From Gnetum montanum (taxonomy: Eukaryota > Streptophyta > Gnetopsida > Gnetales > Gnetaceae): a stretch of DNA of 64,000 bases. Where the stretch lies: positions 1,166,592-1,230,591 of the forward strand of contig MNCI01015910.1 in NCBI GenBank assembly GCA_015680685.1, in the 5' to 3' direction. Of the stretch, positions 22,250-35,040 are shown in pieces (positions within the stretch are counted from its first letter, which is position 1; each line of letters begins with the position of its first letter). Position numbers and translations under genes: made by a program. The notes beneath the pieces are model-generated. The model saw only the letters and a program-made list of their open reading frames with translations, was not told where the DNA came from and did no database searches.

Positions 22250-22505
22250 ACTTTGACCCACTTTAAACTAGCCATTGGCCTTCATAAAAATAACTAGCCA
22301 AATGGTCCACAAAGACCTTAAACTAGCAGCTTCAAACTTTTGCATCCAGGAGGTCTGCAAAGACCTTAAACTAGCAATTTTAACTCATAACTTCAATCTC
22401 GTTAGTGGTCCAAAAAGACCTTAAACTAATACTTTTAATTGGCAAACGTAACCTGTTAGCGATCTGCAAAGACCTTGAAGTAGCAGTTTTACACTTTTGA
22501 ATCTA
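22250..22505 (+). repeat. Tandem repeat with AAAGACCTTAAACTAGC core (array 2)
   Basis: Four to five units about 55 bp apart, the closest matches being AAAGACCTTAAACTAGCA. The array lies between the antisense gene and RT and shares its core with arrays 1 and 3. Confidence 0.7.
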
Positions 22506-22689
22506 GGCAGTCCGCTATGAATTTAAACTGGTAGGTTGAAAATATCTCATCATATTTTATAGTTAATTCAACTGTTCACATCTCATCGCTGCTTTACAAA
22601 TGCTTACTATGCACTATTGCTACAAATAGGTATCTCTTGACTAGGTATTTATCTCATTGTGGTAGGTTGAGCAAGAATGGCGATGCACC

Positions 22690-23700
22690 ATGATCTTTCT
22701 TCACCTCTAGCCTTGACAGGTCCACACGGTGAGCTTGCAAGATAGCTGAACCCAAAGTTAATAGACTAGGATTCACCTATAGAAAGCACTATGGTGTCCT
22801 TAGAAACATTCCTAGACTAGCCTGAACATCTGGTCTAAGCCCTAGATTTAGAGGCCAGGGATGTAATCCAGGATCCTCTCATCAAGATGCTTGTGACCAC
22901 ATCTAGGGGGAAAATAAAAATGTTAAAGCTTAGCTCCCTCTTAGATTTGCAAATGTACAAAGATGTAGCCAAGGTACTGCAGAATAACATCAAAGTATTT
23001 GCATGGTCTTACAACGACATGCTGGCTTTAGACCCAACGCTTATACAGCACAACATTCTCTTAGATCCGTGGATGAAAATAGTTAAGTAGAAGGCTCACA
23101 AGGTTAAACCAAAGATCGCACTAGCCGTACGGGATGAAATCACCAAGCTGTATCAGGCTGGTTTCATCTAGGTAGTTGACTACTCAGAGTGGATGTCAAA
23201 CATCCTTGTGGTTTCTAAGAAAATGGGAGGAATACATATCTGTATAGACTTCCAGGATCTAAACAAATCAATGATCAAAGACGACTTCCCACTGATGAGT
23301 ATCGATCAACTCATTGACACTACTGTTGGTCATGCTCTGTTATCCTTCATGGACAGTTTCTTTGGCTACAACTAAATTCACATCAACCCAGAGCATTAGT
23401 TAACAATAACCTTCATGACCCCATGGGGGACTTTCTGTTATACTATGATGCCCTTTGGGCTCAAGAACGTTGGAGCAACCTACCAGAGAGCCATGACATA
23501 CATCTTTAGCGACTACATCTTAGAAACGCTGAATGACTACATGGATGACATAGCGGTCAAATCTAAAGAGGCTGCTGATCATCCTAACGATCTAGGTGTA
23601 GTTCTTAAGCATTTTTAGATGCATGATTTATTCCTTAACCCAAAAAGTATGTCTTCAGGGTGAGAACCACACGCATGTTAAGGTTTGTAGTATCAGAGGC
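22690..23700 (+). pseudogene. Reverse transcriptase relic of element C
   Basis: Tat-type RT, copying element RNA into DNA. Visible pieces: the pre-RT segment at 22887-23090, the palm at 23193-23375 (CIDFQDLNKSMIKDDFPL and FMDSFFGYN) and 23415-23618 (MPFGLKNVGATYQRAMTYIF), then the catalytic Y-M-D-D at 23538-23549. Stops interrupt it at 23088, 23170, 23373, 23397 and 23616. The polymerase box is intact but the frame is not. Confidence 0.8.
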
Positions 23701-23821
23701 TAGAATATGAGTGGACCCTGACAAAGTCAAGACCATCGTTAATCTAGCACCACCTACAAACCTTAAAGAATTACGTGGGTTACAAGGTAGGGTATAGTTA
23801 ATCAAGAGGTTTATAGCAAAG

Positions 23822-24454
23822 TTGATCGACAAGTTACACCCCATGCAACATCTACTAAAGAAGGGGGTTAACTTAGAATGGACAACACAATGCCAACAAG
23901 CCTTTGATGATCTAAAGAGAGAGCTTTTACACCTCCCAACTATTTACCCACTGCAGAGGGATAAGCATGTCTTCATCTACCTTGCCACCTTGGACATGTC
24001 TATCGTGGCACTGTTATGTCAGAGACGAGATGATGGCTCTGAGATTCCAGTGTATTATCTAATTCATGCATTGATAGCGTATGAGGTAAGATACAATGAG
24101 GTGGAGAGAAACTACCTTACCGTAGTGTTTGCGTTAAAGAAGTGGAGGCATTACCTATTTCCTAGTAAAGTTAACATGATTTCCAAGAGAAATGTACTTC
24201 GGGCTATCATAAATAATCTATACGAAAGTAGCAGGATAGCCCGGTGGAAAGCCATAACAATGGAATTCGATTTGCATTATGTGAGCCAATCATCAACAAA
24301 AGGTCAAGCCATAGCTACGCAACTCGCAACCTCACCCGTCGACAATGTAGCAATCATAGATCCTGAATTCCCTAATGAGCATGTTAGCACTATCAATACT
24401 ATCTTGTCACATCTTGAAGCCACTTTGCATTTCGACAATGCCTCAACCGTGTGA
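23822..24454 (+). pseudogene. RNase H relic of element C
   Basis: 210 codons open. The start is the tail of RT and the connection (LEWTTQCQQAFDDLK), followed by the RNase H core. An ATLDMS segment stands where TDAS is usual, so the first catalytic Asp appears displaced or lost. NEVERNYLTVVFALKKWRHYL supplies the second acidic position. The frame ends at a TGA at 24452. Confidence 0.7.
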
Positions 24455-24900
24455 GGAGGTAGTGCAGCTGCCATCATCATGTTTTCCTCTGGGTAAATGC
24501 AACCCTTTTCTTATCATTTTATGTTCTTTTGTACGAACAACATGGTCGAGTACGAAGGACTCCTCAGGGGTTTCTTAGTAGCCCAAGATTAAGCATTCAA
24601 CATCTAGTGATTCGCAGGGATTCACAACTCGTTGTGAATCAAATCACTAAGGTCTACGCTTGCAAAGCTACACATCAACTCATTGTGTAGCTTGCAACCT
24701 AGCGAAAACGTTGCTTAAACAGTTTGCAACAATGGACATTCAACATGTGTCGCAGAATGAAAACATCGTAGCAGATGCTCTAGCCACCTTAGCATTAAAT
24801 GTGCCACCACATCTGTTCGCAAGTTTACCAGCTTTGATTACCGAGTGTACGAAGCCTATCACTCAAGCAGTACAAGTAGCCTCTGTAAGCACTGTGGACA
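24452..24900 (+). pseudogene. Second RNase H-like segment of element C
   Basis: In shifting frames this encodes pieces typical of the extra RNase H of Tat elements: CTNNMVEYEGLLRGFLVAQD, then RRDSQLVVNQITKVYACKA, then HVSQNENIVADALATLA (24752-24802). This order (TNN.AEYEAL, GDSQLV.NQ, N..ADALA) follows the first RNase H and precedes integrase, supporting placement in the Tat lineage. It is broken by stops and one frameshift. Confidence 0.65.
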
Positions 24901-24929
24901 CCCAGGAGTGGTACGCCAACATTAAAGCC

Positions 24930-26149
24930 TACTTACAATATGGTGAGCCCCCATGTGGATTGACATCTGCCTAGAGAGATGTGATCCGCAAGCATGCTCG
25001 GCAATATGTGCTTATGGGAGACAATGCCTTGTGCAGACACTCCTTTGATGGGATATTGCTGGCATGTGTAAATGGGGAGCAAGCATAGAAGGTCATTAAT
25101 TAGGTACACGAGGGACTGTGTGGTGGACACATAGCACCTAGGGCCATGGCTACAAAAATCAGATGCCTAGGGTACTACTGGCCTCACATGGAGCGCAATT
25201 GTTTAGTTAAAGTCAAGACTTGTGATACATGCCAAAGATACACAAATCTCATACACGTTTCACCTATAGAGTTGCATCCGACGCAGATCACGTGGCCATT
25301 CCAATGATGGGGACTAGACATCATAGGACCTATCATGCCTAAGTCTTCCACAGGGCATAGCTTCATCATCACCACAACCGAGTATTTTACGAAGTGGGTG
25401 GAGGCTATTCCCCTTAGGAAAACTACATCCCAACAAATTTGCCACTTCATCTTAGAGAACATCATGACAAGGTTTGGGCTTCCCATGACTATTGTGATCA
25501 ACAATGGGCCACAGTTCAGTAGTGCGGAAACCAAAATATTTTGTAGCAATCTTGACATTAGGCAATCGTTCTCCTCACCATACTACCCATAGATGAATGG
25601 AGAAGTAGAAGCTATGAAAAAGTCCATCATCAAGTTGCTCAAGAAAATGCTTAACAATAGCAAGAGGTGATGGCATGAACAAATCCTCCATGTGCTATGG
25701 GCTTACAGGATGATGTGTAGGAAAATGACAAGTAAGACACCTTATAGTCTTGTTTATGGATTTGAAGTGGTATTACCTCTTGAGTTGTAGGTACCATCAC
25801 TTCGAATGATCCTATCGAACGTCGTGAGGGAATCCTAGAACAACGAGTCGAGGATCATCGACCTTGACTCCATAGAAGAGGAACACGCATAGACACTGGG
25901 TCTCATAGAGTATTATCAAGACAGGTAACGACATAAGCATCATGTAAATCCATGTCAACGGCTGATACAAAAGGGAACTTCATTCTCAAGGCTGTCCGTG
26001 AGCATGTGAACAAATTCTCAACAAACTGGGAAGGTCCATTCATGGTCATAAAAGCCTATGGGAATAGGGCCTTCAAGTTGGCAGACATGGATGACAACGA
26101 GTTCGCAAATCCTGTGAATCACTCATACCTCAAGCCATACTACATTTGA
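24930..26149 (+). pseudogene. Integrase relic of element C
   Basis: Retroviral-type integrase. Visible are part of the N-terminal zinc segment (CDTCQRYTN at about 25220), the catalytic core at 25270-25650 with WGLDIIGP, FTKWVEAIP, FGLPMTIVINNGPQF (Asp of the D-D-E triad replaced by Asn in INNG) and NGEVEAMKK supplying the Glu, then VLWAYRM and a C-terminal part ending at 26149 (NHSYLKPYYI). Several in-frame stops are present. Confidence 0.78.
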
Positions 26150-26159
26150 TGCATGAGCA

Positions 26160-26590
26160 AGATAAGAAAATGTCCACTATGACATAAAACTGGAAAAGGT
26201 AAGAAAAACGTCTACTATGATGTAAAACTAGCAAAGGTAAGCAAAATGTCTACTATGATGTAAAATTGGAAAAGGTAAGCAAAATGTTGGCTACGATGTA
26301 AAACTGGCAAAGCACATCTGCTATGATGTAAAACTAGCAAAGGTAGTCTGCTATGACTATAAACTAGCACAAACTATCTGCCATAACGTAAAACTGGCAA
26401 AGCGCGTACTCTACGATGTTAAACTAGCCTATCCACCATCCGCTACGATGATAATCTAGCATAGATGATCTGCTAGGACCTTAAATTAGCACATCCACCA
26501 TCTGATACGATGATAAACTAGCACAATGGTCTACTGGGACCTTAAACCAGCACATCAGATGCTCTACTAGGACCTTAAACTAGGTTCCTG
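26160..26590 (+). repeat. Tandem repeat with GTAAAACTAGCAAAGG core (array 3)
   Basis: About twelve degenerate units, roughly 30-45 bp each, of the type CTACTATGATGTAAAACTAGC, right after the integrase stop. Toward the end the units become GGACCTTAAACTAGC, like array 2. Confidence 0.75.
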
Positions 26591-27837
26591 AATGTAGTTC
26601 ACGATGCTAAGAAAACACCCTTGGGAATATGTGCAATGCCACTACCCCTGGCATCTTACTGATCCTCTGGAGATGTCTTTTGACATCTTGCTGACCTTCT
26701 GGAGCTACCGCCACCATAGCTCATCACCCTGGTAGTAGCTTCTATGGTCGATGCCTGCTGCTGGAGTCCTAGCACTCTTGTGGCCCAGCCACAATGTTAC
26801 TATCCTCTAGCCCCTACCATTGCCCGAGTTCAAAAGACGTTCAGTTGTTGGATAGCCTATATCATAGCTGAACTGCATGATGTTTTCCTTGGGCGGGGAT
26901 TCTTGAGCACTCGCATCACCACAATTCCCAGCTGCCTCTATGCCTACCTCTCCATGCTGATGCTACTAGACCTACTGCTGGCCTTTTTTGTTTGGACATT
27001 GCATGCCTCAGCAACAATGTCTAGTGTTCTAGCAACATCCAAAGCAAGAAATACCTTTACTCTCTGTTGTGTTTGCAAGATACGTGTTGGAGGGGTGTTG
27101 GTTAGAGGTGTGTTTCACCACAGCAGCTGGACACTACATCGTTACAAGGTGGTCATCTTGACTAGCTTGGCTACTTCGAAGTGCACATATTATCCTTTCC
27201 CTTTGCCTCCTTTACCTCCTTCCTTACACCCATAATTCTCACTCTCACCTCTTTTTTGAATTTTCTTGATGCCTGTAAAGCCCTCCCGTATGCCCAACCA
27301 CAAAGTCCATGACACACATAACATAACTCACCACATGGGAAGCATCTGTAGGCAGGTTAAAGCCCCACATGGATGTAATGCAACTCATCTTGGGAAAGAA
27401 ACAGTTGTCTTGCGACAAAATTATTTGCAAATGTAAATGGCAGAACAACAAAAGAAAAGCATAAAAGAGCAAAAGCTCGTGCAAAAAAAAAAGCGTCTAA
27501 AAGAAATGGAACCTTAGCTGTTTCACATTGACCATCTCTAAGCATTTCGATGAGAGGTCAGACACTTGTAAAAGAAAGATTCTCATGCATAATAACTCCC
27601 TCACAAGCACTCCAGTGAGGGACCGCATTGCTACTTCTTTCCCTTCCTAAAATCATCCTAATAGCTCCATCCTTTTCGCTTTCCCTACATAACTATCCTA
27701 GCACTCTCAAAGCATAGCTAAGCAACATCTCAACGATCACCAAGGAGTGATGTTAGCATCTTGTCTTTTGTGGTGTTTCGTATTCTTTGTCAGTGTCTCT
27801 CGGGCCCATCCTCCAAATGTCAACAAAGAGGGGCCAA
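26591..27837 (+). other. 3' untranslated part of element C
   Basis: No retrotransposon domain is visible. An open frame of 163 codons at 26744-27235 has no recognisable motif and is not called a gene. The last bases, AACAAAGAGGGGCCA, form the polypurine tract before the 3' LTR at 27838. Confidence 0.55.
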
Positions 27838-29631
27838 TGAAACACTATAAAATTTCAAGGCACTCTTAATTCACTAGGGTCTTGGAATTGAAGCAAAAGT
27901 TTCCATAAGTGGAGCCTCATGACCGTTTGGTAGGAAATGAATGCACTGAGTTTAGAATGTTTAGCTTGGCAAGTTTTCTACCTCCAGAGCTGACAACCCG
28001 ATGGACTCTCTGGCCTGCCCACCTGGGTGATTCATCCGGTTGACAGTCTATTCGGAAACCTTGCTTGGAGTTGTCGATGGTGCTGAGGATGGACAAAATA
28101 GTTTGACAAGTTTTCTAGTGAAGAAGTTTGCTATGCTATGTCATGCTATGTAGCGTAGTAGGCTTTGGAAGATAGTTGCTCAAGTAATCAAGTGCAAACC
28201 ATTACAGGACAAAGTGCTATGCTATGCTACGCAATGCAGGATAGCACAACGTAGCAAAGGCAAATTAGAAAGGCCTAGCTTACTAAGTGACTCCAATCGG
28301 GAAATTACACTCGGTAAGAACTCCAACCTTCAAAACTAGTTGCCTTGTTCAACTTCAAGTCCTTAGCAAAGCTTCTCATCAGAAAGTGGTGGATTGAACA
28401 AAATGAAGGATATGTTGGCTACTACGCTGTGCTACACTACATAGCGTAGCGATAATCCAAGAACAACAAAAGATGTCTCAAATGCAAGTTTAGCAAGTTC
28501 AAATTCTTCCCTTCACAAAAGCAAAGGTTTCAGTTGTTAGCATAATCAAGCTTCAAGGAAGCATTTTTAACTCCAACACGGGTCGCAGATGAAGTCAGCT
28601 ACTATGCTATTCTACGCTATGTAGCGTAGCAAAGATGCAAATGCAAAAGGGAACACTTCAAAAGTTAGCCCAACATGCACCAAGGCTTCCAGTAGTTGAC
28701 TTCAATGCAATTTTCTTCTTCAAATTGGTGGCTACACTGTACTACGCTATGTAGCATAGCACGGTGTATCAAGTAGCTACGCTATGCCAACATGCTACGC
28801 TTCATAGCGTAGCACAGCGTAGCAAATAACTATGCTACTCCAATGTGCTTCACTCCTTGTTTGCATTGTTGTCACACTTGATTCAACACCTCTAGTCTTC
28901 AAAGCACATGGTTTTAGCGTAGTAAGTTCACAACCGACTTTTGCATCTCCATATAGTACGGGCATGTCAGCATCTCGTGGGACTAGGACATGTGTCATCC
29001 AAGCCTCATTTCTCGCATGCTCCTAGCCTTATAAATACCCTGACAAGTAATGCTCAAAGGGTTGGAAAATTAGCAATTCAAAGCGTTGGAAAATTGTGAA
29101 ATCCCCTAGCTGGAAAATTGGTAATTTGTTGTCAAAGTTTAGCAGTTGGAATTGTTTTCTTTGGCGTTTAGCATTATCTTTTTTGTTTGTTGGCATTTTG
29201 TATTGTTGGCTTTGAAACTTACACTTAAAAACATAGTTGAGGCATTTCAAGCATTCTGGTCATTCCTGGATACTCTGTGTGCCTTTGGCATTGCATGACT
29301 CATTATATAATTTCAAGCAGAGAAGAGAATCAAACCTGCGACTTTGTGGTGGTGCATTTTCTCATCCCAGTTACTCTGTTATTTCTATATTGTCATCATT
29401 GTTCAGCATTATTTTCTTTATTATCGCATTTATTAATCATCGGTTAGATCTCACATATTTCACGCTTAAAATGATATTTGCATAAGGTTAAGTTACACCG
29501 ATTAAGTCCCTGTCTAATTCACCAAACCGTTTAGGGCACCCTGTTTCCATTTTTATCTAGCATGGCTCTCGTGCAGATCTAGGGTTAAAACTGTTCACCT
29601 GACAACCTCTCGGTGTTTCTAGCCATCGGTG
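27838..29631 (+). repeat. 3' LTR of element C
   Basis: About 1.79 kb, paired with 4377-4650 plus 11487-12857. It shows the pre-insertion state of the site used by element A (near 28110). Its palindromes near 28740-28830 are more decayed than in the 5' copy. The end near 29631 is approximate. Confidence 0.88.
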
Positions 29632-31330
29632 TTTCCATGCTAAGGGTAGAAGGCTCAACATGGATAGGATTCCCCTTAGTGTGGAGAACCAAAAAGGAGG
29701 TTATTTTGGTGATTTTAGAAGACTTCCAGAAGTCTAGTGGCTTCTAGAAGGAGTGGGTTGCTCCTGGAAGTCAAACTGCATGAAAACTTTAATAGTTTTG
29801 GCTTTCCCCTTTCATCCACATTGAGACTAGGATGCTCACTGTGGAGGAGGTCCTCCCTAGCATGGAAGAACCTTAGGAGGTTGATTTTTGCTAATTTATT
29901 TTTGTATTCTATTATCTTTCAGAGAGACTATCAAGGTCCTAATGTTAGGTACAAGGCAATCTTGAGGTTGTTTTCTCATTTCTAGCAACCCTACTAACTT
30001 TTCTAGCTACTACCTAGTTTTCTGGGCAACATGCCAGAGGTCTCCCCTAGCATGAAAGACCCAAGAAAGTTAGATCTAGACTAGTTTGACACTCAATCCA
30101 CCATGCATGTTAGTCTTTGAGGTTGCCCGTGTTAATGGTCAATACTAGGTGCCAAGATCTAGTAGTTTGGAGGTTCCTAAGTGCCTCATGTAGTTTCCCC
30201 CTTTCTTCCGTTCTAGGCATGAAGGGCCCAGCATGGATGAGAGGGGGATGATAGTTTTGTACCATAATTAAGCATTTTTAGAAACTTTCAGAAGCTCCAG
30301 AGGGTTTTGGTAGGGTCTAAGAATCACCAAGCTTTGAAAAATGGCTACTAGGTAGTTGATTTAGGTCATTTTTGCCTTCCTCCCATTCATCCATGCTAGG
30401 AATGAGATGTTCAATGTGGATGAAGTCTTCCCTAGCATGGAAACACCAAATATCAAGGTTTTGACCAATTTTGACTAGGTTTGATGAGTTTTCAGGGTTA
30501 CTGGAGATGGTTGGAGGGGTTCTTAGTAATGTGGAGTCTACTTTGGGGTCAAATTTAAGCTAGATGGGTGTTGGGGGTAAGAATGGATGTTACCCCTCTT
30601 TGTTCCATGCTGGGCAGTGTTGCCTCAACATGGAAAACCAAGTTGTCCAAATTGTCAATGTTCCATCCCTTTTGGGAGCTTGGGGTTGTAAAAGATAAGT
30701 CTTGGTTACAAAAATGGAAAATTAGTTATGTTTTAATGTTTTTACAAAGTGAAAGGCATGTATCCACACTGGTCATGGTATCCCCAACATGGATGCATGG
30801 GATTTTAAGGCTTGATTATGGTTGAGATGCTTCAGGAACTAAAAACCCAATGTTGATGCAACTTTGGATAGAAGGGAAGGTGTATAGTGGGGTCCACAAC
30901 CCAAAAAATTTTAAAATATGAAAAGTGAAGCTATTTCCCACCAATCTTAGTGTTGAAGAAAGTTTCCTCCCTTTGCACATCAATGCACTTGGATTTATGG
31001 TGAACTAAATTAGCAGCTTGGGTTTTAAGGTGTACATTAAGGTTTATATGTGGTCTTTAATGTGAAATCTCATAAGTTTTCAATCATAATTTACATCTTT
31101 GAAAACTATGCATTACAGGAGAGCTTTGGCAGATATTTTTGTGGTAGAGGGAGACTATCTTCAACATGGAAGCCTCATTCCTTCCTACACATAGCATAGA
31201 ACTCCTATTTTTCTTGATTTCAAACTACTCCCAATGTTGAGCCTGCCATTGGCACTAAAACAATGTGGAGGGAAGAGTTGGAGTCCTAGGATTCAACAAG
31301 TGGATGAATGAGTGAAGGATTTGTTAGGGC
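29632..31330 (+). repeat. Degenerate tandem array, about 185-bp period (right half)
   Basis: The same box as in 3440-4376 (CCATGCTAGG..., then CAACATGGA) recurs near 29633, 29808, 30000, 30198, 30390, 30585, 30765 and, more weakly, 30940 and 31130, at spacings of 175-195 bp. Together with the left half this is at least fourteen units. Confidence 0.7.
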
Positions 31331-31990
31331 TTCCTAGGCCCATTTTAATCCAAGCCTCATCTATTGTTGTTCTAAGGTAGGTAATTGTACCCATTTTTGC
31401 TTTGTTTTCTAGCCATTTTTATTGCTTTTTTAGCTAATTTAGATAAACATCTTAGAGATTTTTATAAAGGCTAATCTCACCTTTGATTAGATGTTTTCTC
31501 AAAAGTTGCTAAAAATTTCAAGTGGTTATCATGCTTTTGTTTTTCTTTATGTAGGATCTTCTTGAGGCTTGTCCTCATCATTGTGAAGTTGGTGGGTATT
31601 TTATGCTACATGGATCATTCCAAGACCAAGACCCCACTCATCAATATGCCTTTGGGGGAGGCTTCACTATGGTTCTGGCCTGGGGCAAAGGATTTCCTTG
31701 CCTACATTCTACAAAACTTTAGTGTGATGCTATGGTCAAACTTGTTTGTGGATGTGGTTGGGGATATAGTAGATTTTTTTCTACCTCTAGCATCTAGCTT
31801 GGTTACTAGGTTCATCACCAACAAGCCACCAACAAGAGGAGTAGCAGATGTTACCAATCCACATTACCTCACAAAGATTTGAATGATGTCAGAGCATAGT
31901 CAGTACAATGCTAACAATACTTTGATGATGATGCATAGATCCCACACGTTATTCTAGAACCTACCTAGCACCATGTATCATTAATATTAT
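31331..31990 (+). other. Unclassified sequence
   Basis: A GTAGGTAATTG donor-like site at about 31377 and a TTTATGTAG acceptor-like site at about 31556 precede an open frame of 106 codons (31562-31882). I do not recognise that frame and cannot tell it from chance. Confidence 0.3.
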
Positions 31991-34268
31991 TAGAAACTAC
32001 TTAATTATTAATCATTCATGATCTTTTCTTTTATTTAAGTGTGTTTTATGCATGTGTTGGAAAATTAATTAACATGATCTATGAATGCTCACCCAATAAG
32101 CTAATGAAGGATGGATGAGTTATAAATGTGATGATGATGCAAGAGCATCAAATAGGTTTAAAGTAAATCCTTGATTAATGGAATGCATACGTAGTAGAAT
32201 TCATCCACCCACTTTTTTCTCTATCCATCACCAGTAAATGAAGCTCAGATTTAGTGGGAAGCTAGAACTCATACTACCAGCTATTTAAGCTAATGCTACT
32301 AAAACCATGGATAGGTGGTGGATCTACACCTTAGGGTGTGAGGTTTGAAATCTTGGAAGAGTGCTTAGTAACTGGTAAAAAAATGGTATATCATCAAAAG
32401 TCCTTTTAACCATTGGATGGGTCTAATTAGTACAATTGAACCAAGTTGCATGTGCTTCCATGCCTAGTCATCCTAATCAAGAGAGGTTTGTGATGTCATA
32501 CACCTATGAATGTCATGTGGTAAGGGATAAATTCTCATGTTCATACAAGTCAAAGATTCTAGGTAGTAATTCGACACTCCAATCATTCCCATGGCTTCCA
32601 TGTGCCATCAAAAATCATCTTTTCATTAAAGAAAATAAAAAGAAAAGAGAAAAACATGATGAATGAAATGAAAAGATGAAAAATGAAAACAAAAGAAAAG
32701 GAAAGAAAAGAAAAAAATAATATAATAACAATGATGAGAAGAAGAGATGATGGAAAGAGTAATGTAACTCCAAGATTATTAGCTCACATAAATTGGTACT
32801 TTTACCATCCCAAATTCATCTTATGATTACTCAAGTAAGACTATAATTAGGGGTTGAATCAATATCCATGTAAAATCCTTTCTCATGTTTAACTCATTTC
32901 CTAGATCACTTATCTTCCAAATGTAATAGTCTAAGATTTCTTACTTCATCCATATCTATGATCATGAAGGTTTGGAAGTCTCTCTCTGAGTAAACTTTTG
33001 TAATGTCAAATGCCATTGATAAAGCATCTAGTGATATTTTATATGCTAATTGTAAGCCCTGGATCTAGAATGTATTTTGTACATCCTATATTTAGAGTCT
33101 ACTATGTTCAGTGAAGGTGGTTGAATCTCCAAAATGTATCCTTATCCCATGGGTCACACTTTAAGGTTGCATGCATTGTTTTAAGCTTTTTATGATAACT
33201 CTAACTTCATTTAGATGCCCTATGATCATTTTAGCATGTATGCTTAGGTTCTAGCTTGTACCCGAATCCAAAAATGAAGTATGATTCTTGGAAGGATTCC
33301 ATGACTACCCTATGTTAATTTATCCCTTGTGTTAGAATAGGGGTGATGGTACACTCTCATTACAAGCCTAGTTCACCTATATTTACCTCTCATGTATCCC
33401 AAGTCCAACTAGGCTATCTTGATGAGCCTCCATTGACACCAAGACATTATCAAACACTCTCTATTCTTGCATGAAAATTATAGATACTCAAGGTGACTTC
33501 TTTAACATAACAAGTTAATACTTAGCCATTTCTTAGGGCTTATGGAATCTAGTTATGTGAAGAGCTAATTCTTCCTTGGTAAGTTTATTTCCTTTCATAT
33601 TTTGTGTATGTATTTTGAGTCATCACTTTTGTTGTGTGATTAGACTCTGTTAGACTACTACCATGCTTACATATCTTGAAATTAGTTGCACAGTGAATAA
33701 AGCTTGTGATTTCATTATTTTACCATTAATTCTTTAAAAATTAAAGCACCAAAAACATCATAAAACATTAAGACCATAATAATATTTATTAAATTCCCAT
33801 TTTTATAAGCTATGATGATTTAGTCTTATCTATGAACATTTTAATTGTATGACATAGTGTTGGGACATCAAGGTTGTAACTAAGAGTCATTTTATTAAAT
33901 TTCACATGTGGTGTTGCACTAGTCCCTTGAGGGATTGCAACATGTATGTGTATGTGTAAGCATTTCATCTATCCCCAAGAGGGATTGTAATGCATATTTG
34001 TTTATTATTTTTTTGTTATCTATAATTCTCAAATACATAAAAATCATAAAATATAGAATCATAAATATTCTCTTATTTTTCCTATCATGGCAACATGGGT
34101 TTGAATTGTATTATATGTATTATAATATATTTGATATTTCTTGAATATAACGACATACATGAGTGTTCTTGGCAATCCACACAACCTTGTTTTTGAAGCT
34201 TATGATCAAATCACATCATGATTTGAATGAATATATCCCTTAGTCCAAAATCATTAGGACCACTATCA
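31991..34268 (+). other. Probable 3' spacer and LTR of old element F
   Basis: AT-rich, with a purine-rich tract at 32625-32720 like those of elements A, B and D. The right end (CACTATCA) is followed directly by a primer-site-like sequence at 34269, so the last several hundred bases are probably an LTR. Its start was not found. A stretch at 31985-32040 resembles 49640-49672 beyond element B. Confidence 0.35.
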
Positions 34269-34287
34269 TTAGTACCATTGCTAGGGA
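34269..34287 (+). other. Primer-binding site of element F (tRNA-Asp type, degenerate)
   Basis: TTAGTACCATTGCTAGGGA matches the site of element A at most positions and follows a CACTATCA end, as the A site follows CACTCATCA. Confidence 0.5.
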
Positions 34288-35040
34288 AGGTGTTGGTGAA
34301 TTACCTAGAAATACTTGTCTAATCTTGATTTTAATCTTTATTCAAACCTAGTATATATTTCTTAGAATTTTGTATAGGCTTTGAACACAAGAGAGATGAA
34401 AAATAATGAGAAGATCCCACCAAAGACCTCAACGAGAGTACCAAAATGATAGAATGCTTTTGTTGTATTCAAACATTTGGAAAACTTTACAACCAATTAT
34501 CTTGACTTATTATCAAGACATGCAGGGGTGATGATGTGATGTTCATGGATCTTTCATAAATAAACTTGTCATGGTTGCTACTACAGATATCAAATAGACC
34601 CTAATTAACCTTAGGCTAAAGTAATTTCATGAATTCTATACAACTTTGGATTTAGATTTCAATGATTATGAGCCTTAACTAAGATAAGACCTCCTAGATT
34701 AGATGGTGAAGGAGAAAGTCCATTGTTGCTTTTCATTCAATTACCTAGGTGAGGAGTAGGGTGAGAAAGAAAACATCAGAGATAAAGGATCATTTTTCCA
34801 TGAAGTCCCACAGTTGAAAGTTGTTGATTCCAATGCAACTTAAATTTATGAGAATGATTTCTTCCCTAGGTTCCAACATCTTCATTTTTCAAGACCATCT
34901 AGTGATGATAATTCTTCCTTGTTTGACTGGGGTTTTTATCATAAACTAAACAAATTTTTCTACATTTCATAGGAGCATGTTTATGATAGAAAGATCAAAT
35001 GGTTGATGTTCCATTATATGTAGGGTATACTAATGATGAT
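34288..35040 (+). pseudogene. Element F leader and gag start, cut by element B
   Basis: Short broken frames follow the primer site at the spacing seen in element A; no full domain is visible. The sequence continues beyond element B at 47915. The last five bases (ATGAT) are the left target duplication of element B. Confidence 0.4.

Larger units (their letters stand above)
4377..29631 (+). mobile_element. Element C: Tat-lineage Ty3/gypsy retrotransposon, interrupted by element A
   Basis: Two related LTRs (4377-4650 plus 11487-12857, and 27838-29631) bracket gag, protease, RT, RNase H, a second RNase H-like segment and integrase in Ty3/gypsy order. The gag zinc motif (CDYHQQCGHDTDYC), the RT wording and the second RNase H after the first are typical of the Tat lineage. 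About 18.4 kb remain after subtracting the nested element A. Every coding part has stops or frameshifts. A 6-kb block with an antisense gene sits between protease and RT, which is unusual. No convincing target duplication was found at its outer ends, although both flanks are the same 185-bp array. Confidence 0.85.

Noticed and set aside
26744-27235. 163-codon frame after integrase of element C
   Set aside because: Cys/Leu/Ser-rich, no motif, in the 3' untranslated position of the element; not supported as a gene.
31880-31900. Possible tRNA-Met primer site (TGATGTCAGAGC)
   Set aside because: Only a partial match to the usual TGGTATCAGAGC and no LTR end precedes it.
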